From positions 2,914,001 through 2,978,000 of the forward strand of contig CAVNZM010000004.1 in assembly GCA_963693365.1 (NCBI GenBank): DNA of 64,000 nucleotides, read 5' to 3'. Source of the DNA: Amoebidium appalachense. Taxonomy: Eukaryota; Ichthyosporea. Position numbers and translations under genes: made by a program. This document shows positions 28,644 through 44,073 of this stretch, piece by piece. Positions within the stretch are counted from its first letter, which is position 1; each line of letters starts with the position of its first letter. The notes under the pieces were generated by a model. It searched no databases. It was not told the DNA's origin and was given only the letters and a program-made list of their open reading frames with translations.

Positions 28644-29606
28644 AAATGGAAAGTCGGGACCAGCGGTTCAACTTGATGTTGAGTCTCACGGATGCGAGTT
28701 GTCTGAAGCCTCTCTCACATATGCAGGAATATGTTGTGGTTTTGTTATGAAAAACTTGTGCACGTTTGTGAACATGTGATGGTTGTGATTGGGCCTAGGT
28801 TAAGGTACATGCATTAATCACATCGCACATATTCTTTGTTGGAAATACCGGATAGGCTGATGCTGTTGGCAGCAGCAGGCCAAACATGACCAATAGTGTT
28901 ATGATGGGAGTCTCTACCCAAGACTGTCGTTGCCATGTGCCTTGTATTTTAGCTCGAGTATTATTATTTACAGAAGACCAATTTACAATAAAAGAACTGT
29001 TTGATGTAACAGTTGCCAAGTCTGGAGTTGCAAGAGAGAATTATTGTGTGCATGTACATACAGTACTAGTGTACATGACATTGGTAGTGTGGCATGTTTT
29101 GAGTCGTTCACCACTGTGTGACACTGTCCATGCCCGTGGTGTATCATAGGAACGCGGCCTTGGTGCACTTAAAAAGGGGACAATTGCAAACCTTGAAATA
29201 TGTGTAGAAACTATCACTTGCGGCCTTGTGCGTGCATATATGCGCGTAGTACCTTCAAGCATATATATGTGTGTGCGCGCGTAGTCGTGTACATGTGAGT
29301 GCATTTGGGTGGGTGGGTGGGGGTGCACGTGCTGGCCTATGGCGGTGATCATGATGGTGAACCGCGTGTACGTGCCCACATATGCATGCGGCTACATACT
29401 ACACCGCGTCAATTCTAACGTGGTGCAGGTTGGGGTGAGGGGTGGGTGGGTGCGGAGTTGCAGGGAAGGGGGAGGGGAGGAATTTATCTGGGGCAGACAA
29501 ATGCGGACAAAATACCTTGGCTACACAATCACACAGGTGATGGGAACAGTGAAACCGGGACGATCGACTCGGAGGGCCTACGTATACGTAGAGGCCCCGC
29601 CCCCGG

Positions 29607-29645
<39 letters not shown>

Positions 29646-30287
29646 ATGTATACGTAATAACTACTTAGTTACGTCGTGTGCCATGTCGCTGATAATATGG
29701 CCAAAATTTGGAGAATATATAAAACAGAAAAAAAAGTAGGAATATCACTGTTCGAAAACAGTAGAAATTTATGTACGCGTGCACATGCATGCGCATGCAC
29801 ACGCAGATACACGATGTCATGCACATGCACAACTAGTACTTCTGTGGTATCCAATGATAGGCTATGGGCAGAACATAGCTAGCTCCGCCACTCGTACACA
29901 TTGCACCAGAGCCCACTATGAGGGGCTTGGAAGGTGCATTTTCAACCAACCAACAGCAAGTTTACTCTGTGCCTCTGTGTCGGAATGAGTCGAGTGCAAC
30001 CTGTGCACTCGGTAAAACAACAAACTGATGAAGAATTCACATCAGAAATACGGGCATCACTATTAGCCAACGAAACCTTCGATCACATAGCAATCAGTTG
30101 GGCTAGGTACACATAGCATGGATAACATCTCAGTAGGGAACACAAAAAACCAACCATTATGCCACAATTCTTAAACGGCTACAGGCATAGCCAGGTCCCA
30201 CTTGAATAAATCGCCCACGTACATATGAAAAATTCGACACCAGAGCCAAATAACGACATAACGATTCAACCAATTCAACCGTGCACT
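28644..30287. other. Convergent 3' spacer between the MAP2K gene and CNPPD1
   Basis: No exon is supportable in these 1.6 kb. AATAAA at 28987-28992 may be the MAP2K poly(A) signal, 344 bases past its stop. A G-run lies at 29610-29643, just after a 14-base palindrome (CTACGTATACGTAG, 29578-29591). Confidence 0.4.
28987..28992 (+). terminator. Candidate poly(A) signal for the MAP2K gene
   Basis: AATAAA, 344 bases downstream of the stop codon at 28641-28643. Confidence 0.4.
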
Positions 30288-34583
<4,296 letters not shown>

Positions 34584-35065
34584 TTCCACCAAACTACACG
34601 TGCACACTCGTGCTTGCTAGTATTTGTTTCCAAAGATACCGTGCTCCAAAACATGCACGTAGTGAAACGTACACACTGCGCTGCTCAGCTGCTGCGCCAG
34701 GTGTTCAAGGTTTGATGGTGGCGAGGACGCACTCCCTGGCGGACCAATAAGTCGCAGAATCACAATTAATAAAATGCAGCGGTTGGATAACATTTACATG
34801 TAAAGCTTCAATTGGTGAATTATCACATGCTGCCGCACTCCGAAACTGCCAACTTGGCCCGTGCTCACCTGAAATGATCATGGTGAGCCGCGCAGTGCAC
34901 AGGTGTTCGACCGTCAAGGCCTGTCAGAGTAGGAGGCCTTGTCGACCGTGTGGCCCCGCCGGAAACAAGTGCGAAGAATTTATATATTGCACATTATATA
35001 ATAGGTTCTATATATATGCATCACCGCTCCAGCGCTGGGTTTCCGTCCTGCACAGAACATATAAA
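34584..35065. promoter_or_regulatory. Divergent intergenic spacer between CNPPD1 and CISD3
   Basis: Only 482 bases separate the two divergent start codons, the tightest spacing in the window. There is no simple repeat and no recognised coding exon. It is likely a bidirectional promoter (inference). Confidence 0.5.
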
Positions 35066-35604
35066 ATGATTCGGGCACTCTCTGGGCACGTGCGTGCAGT
35101 TCCACGTTTGCAAGGTACGACCAAACCAATGCTAAATGACACCTTAAGCTTGCGTTTATCCTGTGAGTGACGGGGTGTCGTAGGCTGTGAGCTAACTACG
35201 TAACGTCTTCCGTCTAGCAGGATTGCTTGCTGTTAGGCGCTACGGCTTGCAGCCTAAGCCCGTAGTGGCGGCAAAGGAGCCCGCAGAGGTTGTGGCTGAG
35301 GTCGGCAAGACATATGCCTGGTGCTCGTGTGGGCGCAGCAAGAAACAGGTGAGTGTCGTATTTACTGAAGAAACAGCAGTGTTTTTATGGTATATAGTTC
35401 TCAATGCTGCAGTTTGGATCTATGATCTCTGCCTGGCCTAAATGAATTTTTGCACAGCCGCTCTGTGACGGCAGCCACAAGGGGACCGACTTCAAGCCGC
35501 TGCGCTACAAGTGTGAGGACGCCACATACAACCTGTGGTTCTGCCAGTGCAAGCAGACCACAACGCCACCCTTCTGCGACGGCACACACGCTGCCCTGCC
35601 GTAG
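35066..35604 (+). CDS. CISD3: CISD3-type mitochondrial CDGSH iron-sulfur protein, 3 exons
   Basis: Exons 35066-35114, 35221-35348 and 35458-35604 encode 107 residues. Two CDGSH motifs fit C-x-C-x2-(S/T)-x3-P-x-C-D-G-x-H. The first is CSCGRSKKQPLCDGSH (cluster ligands C51, C53, C62, H66) and the second CQCKQTTTPPFCDGTH (C88, C90, C99, H103). Two motifs in one chain, no membrane helix and a basic N-terminus (MIRALSGHVRAVPR) are the features of CISD3/MiNT, a matrix protein carrying two 2Fe-2S clusters. The length is normal for the family. The start chosen is the ATG that heads the presequence. The introns are short (106 and 109 bases) and free of repeats, unlike every other multi-exon gene here. 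Confidence 0.95.
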
Positions 35605-37634
35605 CAAAGTTTAGTAACAGTGGAAAGATGTAACTGCTGATGTAGACTGTTGTGGGACAGAGTATGTGTAAGTTTCAAACGTGTGGAGAGCCCGTAGGTA
35701 TCGTTGTTTTTTTGGTGGGTAGCAACGAATTTAGCAACGCACACATTGTAGAGGCATATGAAGAGTGCCGATCACTTTTGCCGACGATTCGCATCCGAGT
35801 GTGGCTCGGCAGTAGGCCCGCCACTAGCTCTTTCCACTCTCACTGCCATGATTATAGTAGACAGCTGACCGTTTATTCTCTTTGCTGCCCACTGAGCCTC
35901 CCTTAGACTGTTTCAAGTGTTTCTCGAAGTGAACATAAAGGGGAGGAAATACCATTGTCACCATGCAACGGCAGCCACTGGACTGGTCCCGCCCATGTTT
36001 TCACACTTCTCCCGGGCCCTCTCAGAGTCCTCCCCTACCCCCCCGGCCCCCCGCGCCCCACACCCTACCCCCCTTTCCCCCCAAGTGTTCAGGGGCCCCT
36101 GAGCCCCCCCCCCCCCCCCAGCCCCCCCCTCCCGCGCGTAGCATCGCCCCCCGGCCGCCCGCTCCCTCCCTCAATTACCGTGCCCCAAGTTCCCCCCCCC
36201 CCCCCCCCCCTCCCTCCCGCCTCCCCCAGAGGCCCCCCTCGAGCTCCCCGCCCCCCCACCGCAAAATTCCGACCTTTTTTCGTTCCCTCCTTCCCCACCT
36301 CCCTTCTTCTCCCCGCCCCCTTTCCCTCCCTCTTACCTATGCTCTTTCTCGCTCTCTCGCTCCCCGTGGCACCCTCAGGCTCTCCTCCATCTCAGGCTCT
36401 AGCTCCCGCCCGAGTGACACATGTTACTAAAAATAGAAACTTTCGGAACTGCCGCAAAAAGCCAATCAACAAAAGGCGATTCAGTAACGGTTCACGGTGC
36501 GCCTGCGGCACACTGCAGAAAAATCAAGAACAAGCAAAACGGGGTGTATGTGTGTAGATTATGTAGGGGTGGTTTAGGAAGAGTTCGAGTAAGTAAAGAG
36601 CTAGATCAATAAAGGGTTAGAGCCATTGCAAGCGCGAAGGCCTAGTGGTAGGGGAGCTGAAAGGAGTCACAGTCACGCAGAAAGAAGTGTGCAGGCTGTC
36701 ACACAAATACACTAGCTTCCCGTAGAATTCGGTTGGTTAGTACACATACAGTTGTGGGAGGCTATTGTTCTGTTGTCCTGGTGCACCTGCTAAGTAATAT
36801 CCATACACAATTTTCAACCGGGCAGGAACACACGAAGGTAAAGCCCCATCCCTTTCTACCGAACAGTAACAGTAGTTATACTTCACCCGGAGCTTTGTCT
36901 CTGCTCTTGCATCCCGATTCTCGTCTTGGTTATGGTTGTGTTGTACCCCGCGCGCACCATATGTTATGCTTTGATTAGTGGCTGGACTGTTCTAGTTTGC
37001 GTTTCTTGGGGTGCATTGCACAATGACACTCATCCTTTGTGCACAGCTTTTCTGCTGTCTGGTCTGGGGAAAACTCTGGGGTCTGTGCTTGCTCTCCCAC
37101 TTTGCATGCACTGTGCTTCCTCTTCCATCAAAAACAACGCACTGCATTAACAGAAGTATACATTCTCAAACATCTGCGCTCCCCCTAATTTTTTTTCTTG
37201 GTAACTTTGAATGTGAATGACGTGATTGTGATGCAGATAAGCCTCAGAGAGGCAGTTTCGGATACGCTTCTGTACTTTCCCCGAGGTTAAGTCGCAGATG
37301 TACCGATTACGCGTGCATTTGAGGGACTGAATGTATGGTCGCTTATTCGTGCATTTGGGTGGTTCTATGATAGTGCACCTTTTACTTGTTCCACTTTCTT
37401 CCCCCCCCCCCCCCCCCCCCCCCCAAAACCCCCCAACCCCCCTTCCCCTACCCACTCCACCCCACCCTACCCCACCTATGCCGCCCCACCCCACCCCGTC
37501 CTTTCATAAACCCGCCGGTCTCCCCACCACTCTTATGACCAGCCTTTCCCGTGCACCAAACGATGTCTCACAAGCAATCACAACCGCCGCTGCATTTCTT
37601 TTGCCTGTTGTGATTGCTGCACCACGTCTTCTGC

Positions 37635-37675
<41 letters not shown>

Positions 37676-37796
37676 ACCCACCCACCCTCTTTCGCGGGGT
37701 TGGGCTCTGCTTGTTGTGGATACTTTGTCTGGTCTGCACTCTGCATTTGTGTTTTCCGTTGTACATGTGTACTTCATACTTCATGACGCATTCAAG

Positions 37797-37841
<45 letters not shown>

Positions 37842-38018
37842 TTTCAAGGGCAGTTTTCTATTCTTCTCTCCTGTGCACAAGTGATGAGTATATTTTTGTT
37901 TGTTTTTCCCCCCCTTTTTTTTTTTTCTTTTTTTTTTTTTCACTTTTCCTCTTTTCTTTCCTTTTTTCTTTTCTCCCCTTGGTGGTGGTGGTTCTGGTGT
38001 GTATGTGTGTTTGTGTTT

Positions 38019-38049
<31 letters not shown>

Positions 38050-38442
38050 GGGGGGGGTATAAGACAGTAGGAGCTGCTTGCGTGGTGATATCACATTGAA
38101 ACAGTGTTCTGGTGTCTGCATTGCGTACTGCCGTGGTGCAAGGGTGGTTTCTGTCCGTGCCCTGGTACACCTCCTGCCGAGTCTTCACACACACGACCCC
38201 CCCTCCCTCCCTCCCTCACCCCTCACCCTTCACCCGTGATCGCTATTCAAAGTACGCACGTGTGCACCTGCCCACACACACTAAACAAACGCCAGAGGAG
38301 AGAACTGCAACCGTTCATGCACGAGCACACTCACACACACACACACACACAGACACACACACACACAGACACACACACACAGACACCAAAAAAAACAAAA
38401 AAAAAAGAAACCTGTTCTAACCCGTGCACCCCACCAGGTGCC
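35605..38442. other. Repeat-rich spacer between CISD3 and the VGLL4-like gene
   Basis: A C-rich, pyrimidine-heavy stretch (35995-36420) creates long proline-rich reading frames without homology that I recognise. Poly-C blocks (37401-37424, 37638-37671, 37797-37840), T-runs (37914-37940) and a GT/G-run (38018-38057) follow. AATAAA at 36608-36613 is far from CISD3 and uncertain. An upstream leader exon of the VGLL4-like gene may lie here, because its ATG sits 5 bases after an acceptor-like CCCACCAG. Confidence 0.4.
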
Positions 38443-39378
38443 ATGCCGGGTAGCCAGCCCAACTCACCCTCCACCAAGGGGGAGGGGGCCAGTACTGGGG
38501 AGGAGAGACCTGACACGGTGGACCGGCTATGGGAGCCCGTCTTGGAGGAACACTTTCGTCGCAGTCTGTCACCTTTAGTGCGGGCCAAATTGGGGGAGGA
38601 TGTGGGCTCGACCCAGAAGGTGGGTAGTGTGATTAAGGGCGTTAAAAGCACACGGTCCACCCACACATCCCCAAATCCAAACACCAGCCCGCACCAACCC
38701 CCACCCATCTCCCCCTATGCCAACCACCCGTTTGGCTACCCCCCCGTTATGGGTGGGCCGCCACCCCCCGACCCGACCTATGCCCCACCCTATAGCGGAT
38801 ATGGGCCTGTACCCCCTAGATCACCCCACGGAGCCTACTACCCACCGCATGCCTATCAGCCCGGCAGCCCATACACGTACGGCCCCCCTGCACCCCCCGT
38901 CGGAGCCTATGGATACGGCTACCCGGGCCCCTACCCCCCACCATACTATGGATATCCCCCCCACGAGCACCCGCCACCCTCGGGCCCTGTACCGCGCACA
39001 CCACCACAAACAGCCAACCCGGCAGTAGACGAACATTTCAAGCGCAGTTTGCCCAAGGCACAACTAGTTGATGATCATTTTGCAAAGAGTCTGGCTGCTG
39101 GGCAGAATGAGGAGGGGCCGGGGGGAGCAGCAGGAGCGACCGGGGCAGACCCTGTAGAGGATCATTTTGCACGCAGTTTGGCTGTGGGGAGGGCACCGGG
39201 CACATCCCCAGAAGTTAACCCCCCGGTGGCGGGGAGGGGTGGTGGGCTGCAGCGGCCATACAGCACAGAGGGGATTGAGGTGAGGGGGCCCGGGGGAAGC
39301 CCCAAAGATGTGGATGAACACTTCAAGCGGGCATTGGAGAAGGCGGGGTCTCCGATGAAGGGAAGGGGGGGGGTCTAA
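38443..39378 (+). CDS. VGLL4: VGLL4/Tgi-like transcription cofactor with five Tondu (TDU) motifs
   Basis: A single exon encodes 311 residues. Five copies of the TEAD-binding Tondu core V-x-x-H-F-x-x-(S/A)-L are visible. They are PVLEEHFRRSL (residues 32-42), VDEHFKRSL (195-203), VDDHFAKSL (209-217), VEDHFARSL (238-246) and VDEHFKRAL (290-298). Animal VGLL4 has two, and the first one here is nearly the same as VGLL4's VIEEHFRRSL. Residues 75-190 are a disordered P/Y/G-rich region. VGLL4 family proteins bind TEAD/Scalloped and repress or compete with YAP/Yorkie; that role here is an inference. The ATG is the first in frame after an acceptor-like site, so a 5' leader exon is possible. Extra copies of the core would allow multivalent TEAD binding. 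Confidence 0.85.
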   Translation: MPGSQPNSPSTKGEGASTGEERPDTVDRLWEPVLEEHFRRSLSPLVRAKLGEDVGSTQKVGSVIKGVKSTRSTHTSPNPNTSPHQPPPISPYANHPFGYPPVMGGPPPPDPTYAPPYSGYGPVPPRSPHGAYYPPHAYQPGSPYTYGPPAPPVGAYGYGYPGPYPPPYYGYPPHEHPPPSGPVPRTPPQTANPAVDEHFKRSLPKAQLVDDHFAKSLAAGQNEEGPGGAAGATGADPVEDHFARSLAVGRAPGTSPEVNPPVAGRGGGLQRPYSTEGIEVRGPGGSPKDVDEHFKRALEKAGSPMKGRGGV

Positions 39379-39897
39379 GCCAACTAGCCCGGTAAAGGGG
39401 TCAAGAGAGAAAACTGTGGATTCGGGCAATGAGCCTATGGATACAGATTGAGGGGGGGGTTTATGTTTTTTTTTTTTTTTTTGGCTTGATAATAGAGGTT
39501 GGGGATGTGTACGTGATAGAACCTTTACTGGCTTTTATAATCGATTGCTTGCATCTTTTATTATCAAAGTTAAATGGATGTCTGGGTGTTAATTGTGGTT
39601 GCGCCAATGTTGCAGCTGGTCTGGCTATTGGCTTTCAGGATGGGGTGGTGTTGGAGGGGAGTGTGTGATATTAGTTTTTTAAATTCAAAACCAAAATTTA
39701 CAGTCTGGCCATTGGGAGGAAAATGAAGCATGTGTTGAAAGAGCCTTGTGGGGTGTGTATTCAACACAACTGTCTATCATTGGGCGACATTATTGGGTTT
39801 GGTGACTAATTGGTGTGCTGTACAGGTTGGCAAATATTAGTATTATGCATTTAGAGCAGATATTCATGATGATGGTGCAATATGCACCTGCATGTCG

Positions 39898-39903
39898 AAT
39901 AAA
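39898..39903 (+). terminator. Candidate poly(A) signal for the VGLL4-like gene
   Basis: AATAAA, 520 bases downstream of the stop codon at 39376-39378. Confidence 0.35.
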
Positions 39904-40300
39904 ACCGATAATTTAAGACACCCGCCTCATGATCAGCCCCCCCCCCCCCCCGCGGCGGAAGACCTACCTTGAACTGTGGTGAAACAGTTCTGCACATGTG
40001 CACACGAGAGACTGATCGCGGAATACCTGTATATGTGTGTACGTAACAACAAAATGATACGTACCTGTGACCTGAAAGGAGAGCCAATTTTGAAGACTTG
40101 CACATATACTCTCGACTTCATAAAAGCTTATTCCCTTACCTACGCACATGTAAATACTTTCATCCTTAATAATCCATTTTCTGCCCTTCGCTCACTATGG
40201 CACGTGTGCTCAGTGGAAGGGACGAAGGCTTCACTTCTCCTTGAACACACACTTGGATAGACGACCTGTGAGACATATTGCAGACTCTGTGAAATTTCGA

Positions 40301-40308
40301 TGACGTCA
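40301..40308. promoter_or_regulatory. CRE/ATF-like palindrome TGACGTCA
   Basis: A perfect palindrome 216-223 bases upstream of the CIR1 start codon. Confidence 0.45.
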
Positions 40309-40523
40309 TCAGATTTCCAGGCCAGCACATTACGGCCGGTAGTCTGGTACAATAGTGCCCTCTTGATATGTCCATGGTTCACTGGTGGTTGCACTAAACT
40401 GGGGCATGCAGACATCGTGCTTGCGATGTAGCGTTGAAAGAGATCACAGGAAAATTACAGCTAACTTTTAGGCAGTAATAGAACTTGAAGCCCCTTGGGG
40501 TAGGTTAAACCCCAGTCGTCACC

Positions 40524-42698
40524 ATGTCGATCTCCAGCTATATGAACCTCAAGTCCTTTCATCCGGGCAACTTCTTCAACCAACGAAAAGTTAGTGCCCT
40601 TTTTCAGATAGTGGGGTGGTAGAGGGGACGGAGGAAAAGGATGGGACGGTGGGGAGGGAGGGGCGGGACGGCGAGGGGGAGGGAGAGAGAAGAGAGGTGG
40701 GAATCGGGTTTTGGAGTACGGAAGGGTGTCAAGAAAGGGAGCTGGCCGGAGAACCACTTTTAGCATCTCAACAATCAACTCGCCTTACTTTAAATGTGTG
40801 ACGGGAACGAAATAACACACGGTTACACCTATTGACTTCACCGCAAACACGTAAATAGAGTATGACTGTACGATGATCCGCACGTAGACATCCACAAATC
40901 CGCTCACCATACACACCACACCCACACACACATACACGCCCCCCCCCCCCCCCCCCCCTCCCCTCCCCCCCCCCCCCCCCCCCCCCCCACACACACACAC
41001 ATTACACACGTACACGCACGCACAAACGCACGCATACACACACACACAGGCGCGCGCACACACACACACATACACCTGCACACTCACACGCTCGCACGCA
41101 CACCCAAAAACACGCACACTCACATGCACACACAAGCAAACATGCTCACACGCTCGTACACACGAATGAACACACAAAACACACACCGATACATATGCAC
41201 GCACATACACATACACACACTCACACACGCGCACACACGCGTGCACACACACACGCGCCTGAACGCACACACACAAAGACACAAACACACACACTTTCTC
41301 TGTCCCTCCCTCCCCCCTCTCCCTCCCTCCCTCCCTCCCTCCCTCCCTCCCTCCCTCCCTCCCTTCCTCCCTCCCTCCCTCCCTCCCTCCCTCCCCGCCC
41401 TCCCTCCCTCCGTCCCTCCCTCTCTCTCTCCCTCCCTCCCTCCGTCCCTCCCTCCCTCCCTCCCTCCCTGCCTCCCTCCCTCCCTCCCTCCCTCCCTCCC
41501 TCCCCCCCCCCCCCCCCCCCCCTCTCTCTCTCTCTCTCTTTCTCTCCCTCTCTCTCCCCCACACACCCACCCACTCACACATACACTCACTCACCCACCC
41601 AGCCGCCCACTCACTCACCACCCACTCTCTCACTCACTCACCTACCCACAGTCACGCCTGCGGAGGAACAACCCCTATTTTGTCCCAAGGGGGGTTGTTC
41701 CTTCTAAGGGTAGTTCGATCACAGCCCCCCCCCCCCCCCTCCCCCCCCCCCCCCCCCCCCTCCCCCCCCCCCCCCCCCCCGCGTACACATGGGAGCCCAA
41801 GTTCCGGGCCTTTTTTCTTAATTGAGGCCATGGATGGGGGTGCCAAACTATCCTAATGTCGAGTGGGCACCACCCTCCCTGAGAATGAAAAAACCAACTT
41901 GTGACACAAGATTGCAAGGTTGGCAACTGCTGGTTGGTAAGAAACACAATGACGTCCTCACAGCAGGCGTCTTTCGACGTCTAGTTATCTAGCCCAAGAG
42001 TCGCCAACCCATATGGTGTGGATTACGAGATAATCAGGGCTGTTTGGGAGTTGGCCGGGGCCTTATTAATAAAACCCCCCCAAGGGGTTGTTCCTTCTCA
42101 GGGTAGCTTTTATATAGGGTTGTTCCTTGCCAGGCGGTACTGCACGCCCTTACTCACTCTCGCACACGGCCCTTGAAGATGGTGTCTCAGCTGAGCACTA
42201 GAAAACAACTTGTGTTTTTCTCTAAGTCGGCGCTCCTACGCTCCTGTAACCCTCTCGTTTTTTCGCCCTATCTGCACACTAACACCATGCCTTGGGTGTG
42301 TATGTCCAGCCTTTTGTAACGAGACACAATCGTTCCTCTGCCCACTTTCTGACAGGGCAGTGCAGGTATGGATAGCCGAGCAGAAAGCAGAGGCCGAGAA
42401 GAAGAAGAAGGCCGAGCTAGAGCAGCAGTACAAAGTCGAGCAGCATGAACTGGCCGTCAAGTAAGTGCCTGGGACCGGGGGGGGGGGGGGGGGGGGGTTG
42501 GTGATGTGGGTGTGTGTGGATGTGCCTGTGGGCATGGGTGGATATCTCTAGGTGGCTTGGTTAGGTGGGTAATGGTGGGCTGGGTTGTGTGATTCTGATT
42601 TGATAGGTTGAGGTTGTGGCTGGTGAATGGTGAGGTTGGTAGGTGGGGTGGGGTGGATGGTTGGAAGGAGGGGGAGGCATGTGTGTGTGTGTGTGTGT

Positions 42699-42729
<31 letters not shown>

Positions 42730-43269
42730 GAGAAGGGAAGGGGGAGGGGGGGGGGGGGGATGGAGGGGAAAGAAGGGAGCATTATTAGGCTATGTAGGCC
42801 GCTGAAAGTGAGAGAAGTGCATACTCGTGTGGTTAGAAACACGAACTTTTTACCAGGCAACTCACAGGTGTGGGCCCACCGCATGCCTACATGAGATTGG
42901 TCTGCTTTCATTCATACACGACACAGAACACTTGGTGGACTTGAGGCCACACGGGCACACACGTTCACGAACGAGCCAAACATGGGGTCAAGGAGGGGAA
43001 GGGATTCGTTTGTGTGTGTGGATGTGTGTGCTGACACTGGGGCAGGGCACAGCTATTGGGGGAGGACACACGCAAGCTGGAGCTCAACTTTATGTACAAG
43101 GAGCCCCCTGGCCTGAAGGAAGGTATGTTGCTTTTTTCCCGTGCAGGGGTGTTTTTTTTTGGCGTGGGGGGGGGGGGGAGGGGGGAGGGTAATGTTCAGC
43201 CAGGGTGATTACTGGGAGAGGGAGGGGGGGGGGGGGGAGGGGGATAATGTCCAGCCAGGGGGATTATTT

Positions 43270-43300
<31 letters not shown>

Positions 43301-43580
43301 ATAATCAGCCAGGGGAGTCATTGGGGGTGGTGGTGGTGGTGGTGGTGGTGGGGGGGGGGGGGGGGGGGGGGGGATAATGTTCAGCTAGGGGAATCATTGG
43401 GGGAGGTGGCGAGGTGCGGGAGGAGATAATGCTCAGCCAGGGGGATCATTTCCAAGGCGAAGGGAAATGACAGAAGAGGTAGAGGGGTTTTTTGCACGGG
43501 TTAGTATTATATTATTATCATTTTCCATTTTTATTTATTATTTATTTTTGGTGTGCGGGGGGTGGGTGTGTGTGTGTTCT

Positions 43581-43611
<31 letters not shown>

Positions 43612-43979
43612 GTCCAAAATGGTGTGCAGGAGTGCTGTTGCTTGCTTGACGGCAGCTGTGATACATGAGAAATAGTTACAAGGTGCTGTGGGTGCAAATG
43701 TGCAAGCCAGAGTCGTTTTTTTTTTTTTTTTTTTTTTTTTTTCCCTCCCTTTTTTGTGGCGAATTTAACCCATCAACCCCACAGCGCAGGAGAAGCTGAC
43801 CCTCAGACAGAGGCCGCGTGTTGCCGGGGACGAAAAAGACGGCAAGAAGTCACTGCAGGAAAAGCATCCGGCACTGAAGGGTGCCCCCCGCGAGGGCAGG
43901 TGTGTGCCCCCCCTCCCCCAACCTCTACCTCCACCCTACCTCCACCCTCACCACACCCACCCACCCACCCACCCACGCA

Positions 43980-44073
<94 letters not shown>

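Larger units (their letters stand above)
39379..40523. other. Spacer between the VGLL4-like gene and CIR1
   Basis: The spacer holds a candidate poly(A) signal (39898-39903) and a CRE palindrome (40301-40308). Only short, low-confidence reading frames were seen on either strand. The 220 bases before the CIR1 start codon should contain its promoter. Confidence 0.4.

Noticed and set aside
28795-29019. Minus-strand frame with a hydrophobic segment (ITLLVMFGLLLPTASA)
   Set aside because: There is no supported start, neighbouring exon or family match, and it sits in the shared 3' spacer.
29578-29591. 14-base palindrome CTACGTATACGTAG
   Set aside because: It is a single palindrome in a 3' spacer with no second copy or context, so chance is the simplest explanation.
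35955-36557. Long proline/serine-rich open frames
   Set aside because: They come from a C-rich stretch open in several frames at once, with no splice pattern or family similarity.
40461-40778. Minus-strand frame containing [20 protein letters not shown]
   Set aside because: It is the antisense of the first CIR1 exon (40524-40589) and its flank. The plus-strand reading [11 protein letters not shown] joined to VWIAEQK is the family-supported one.
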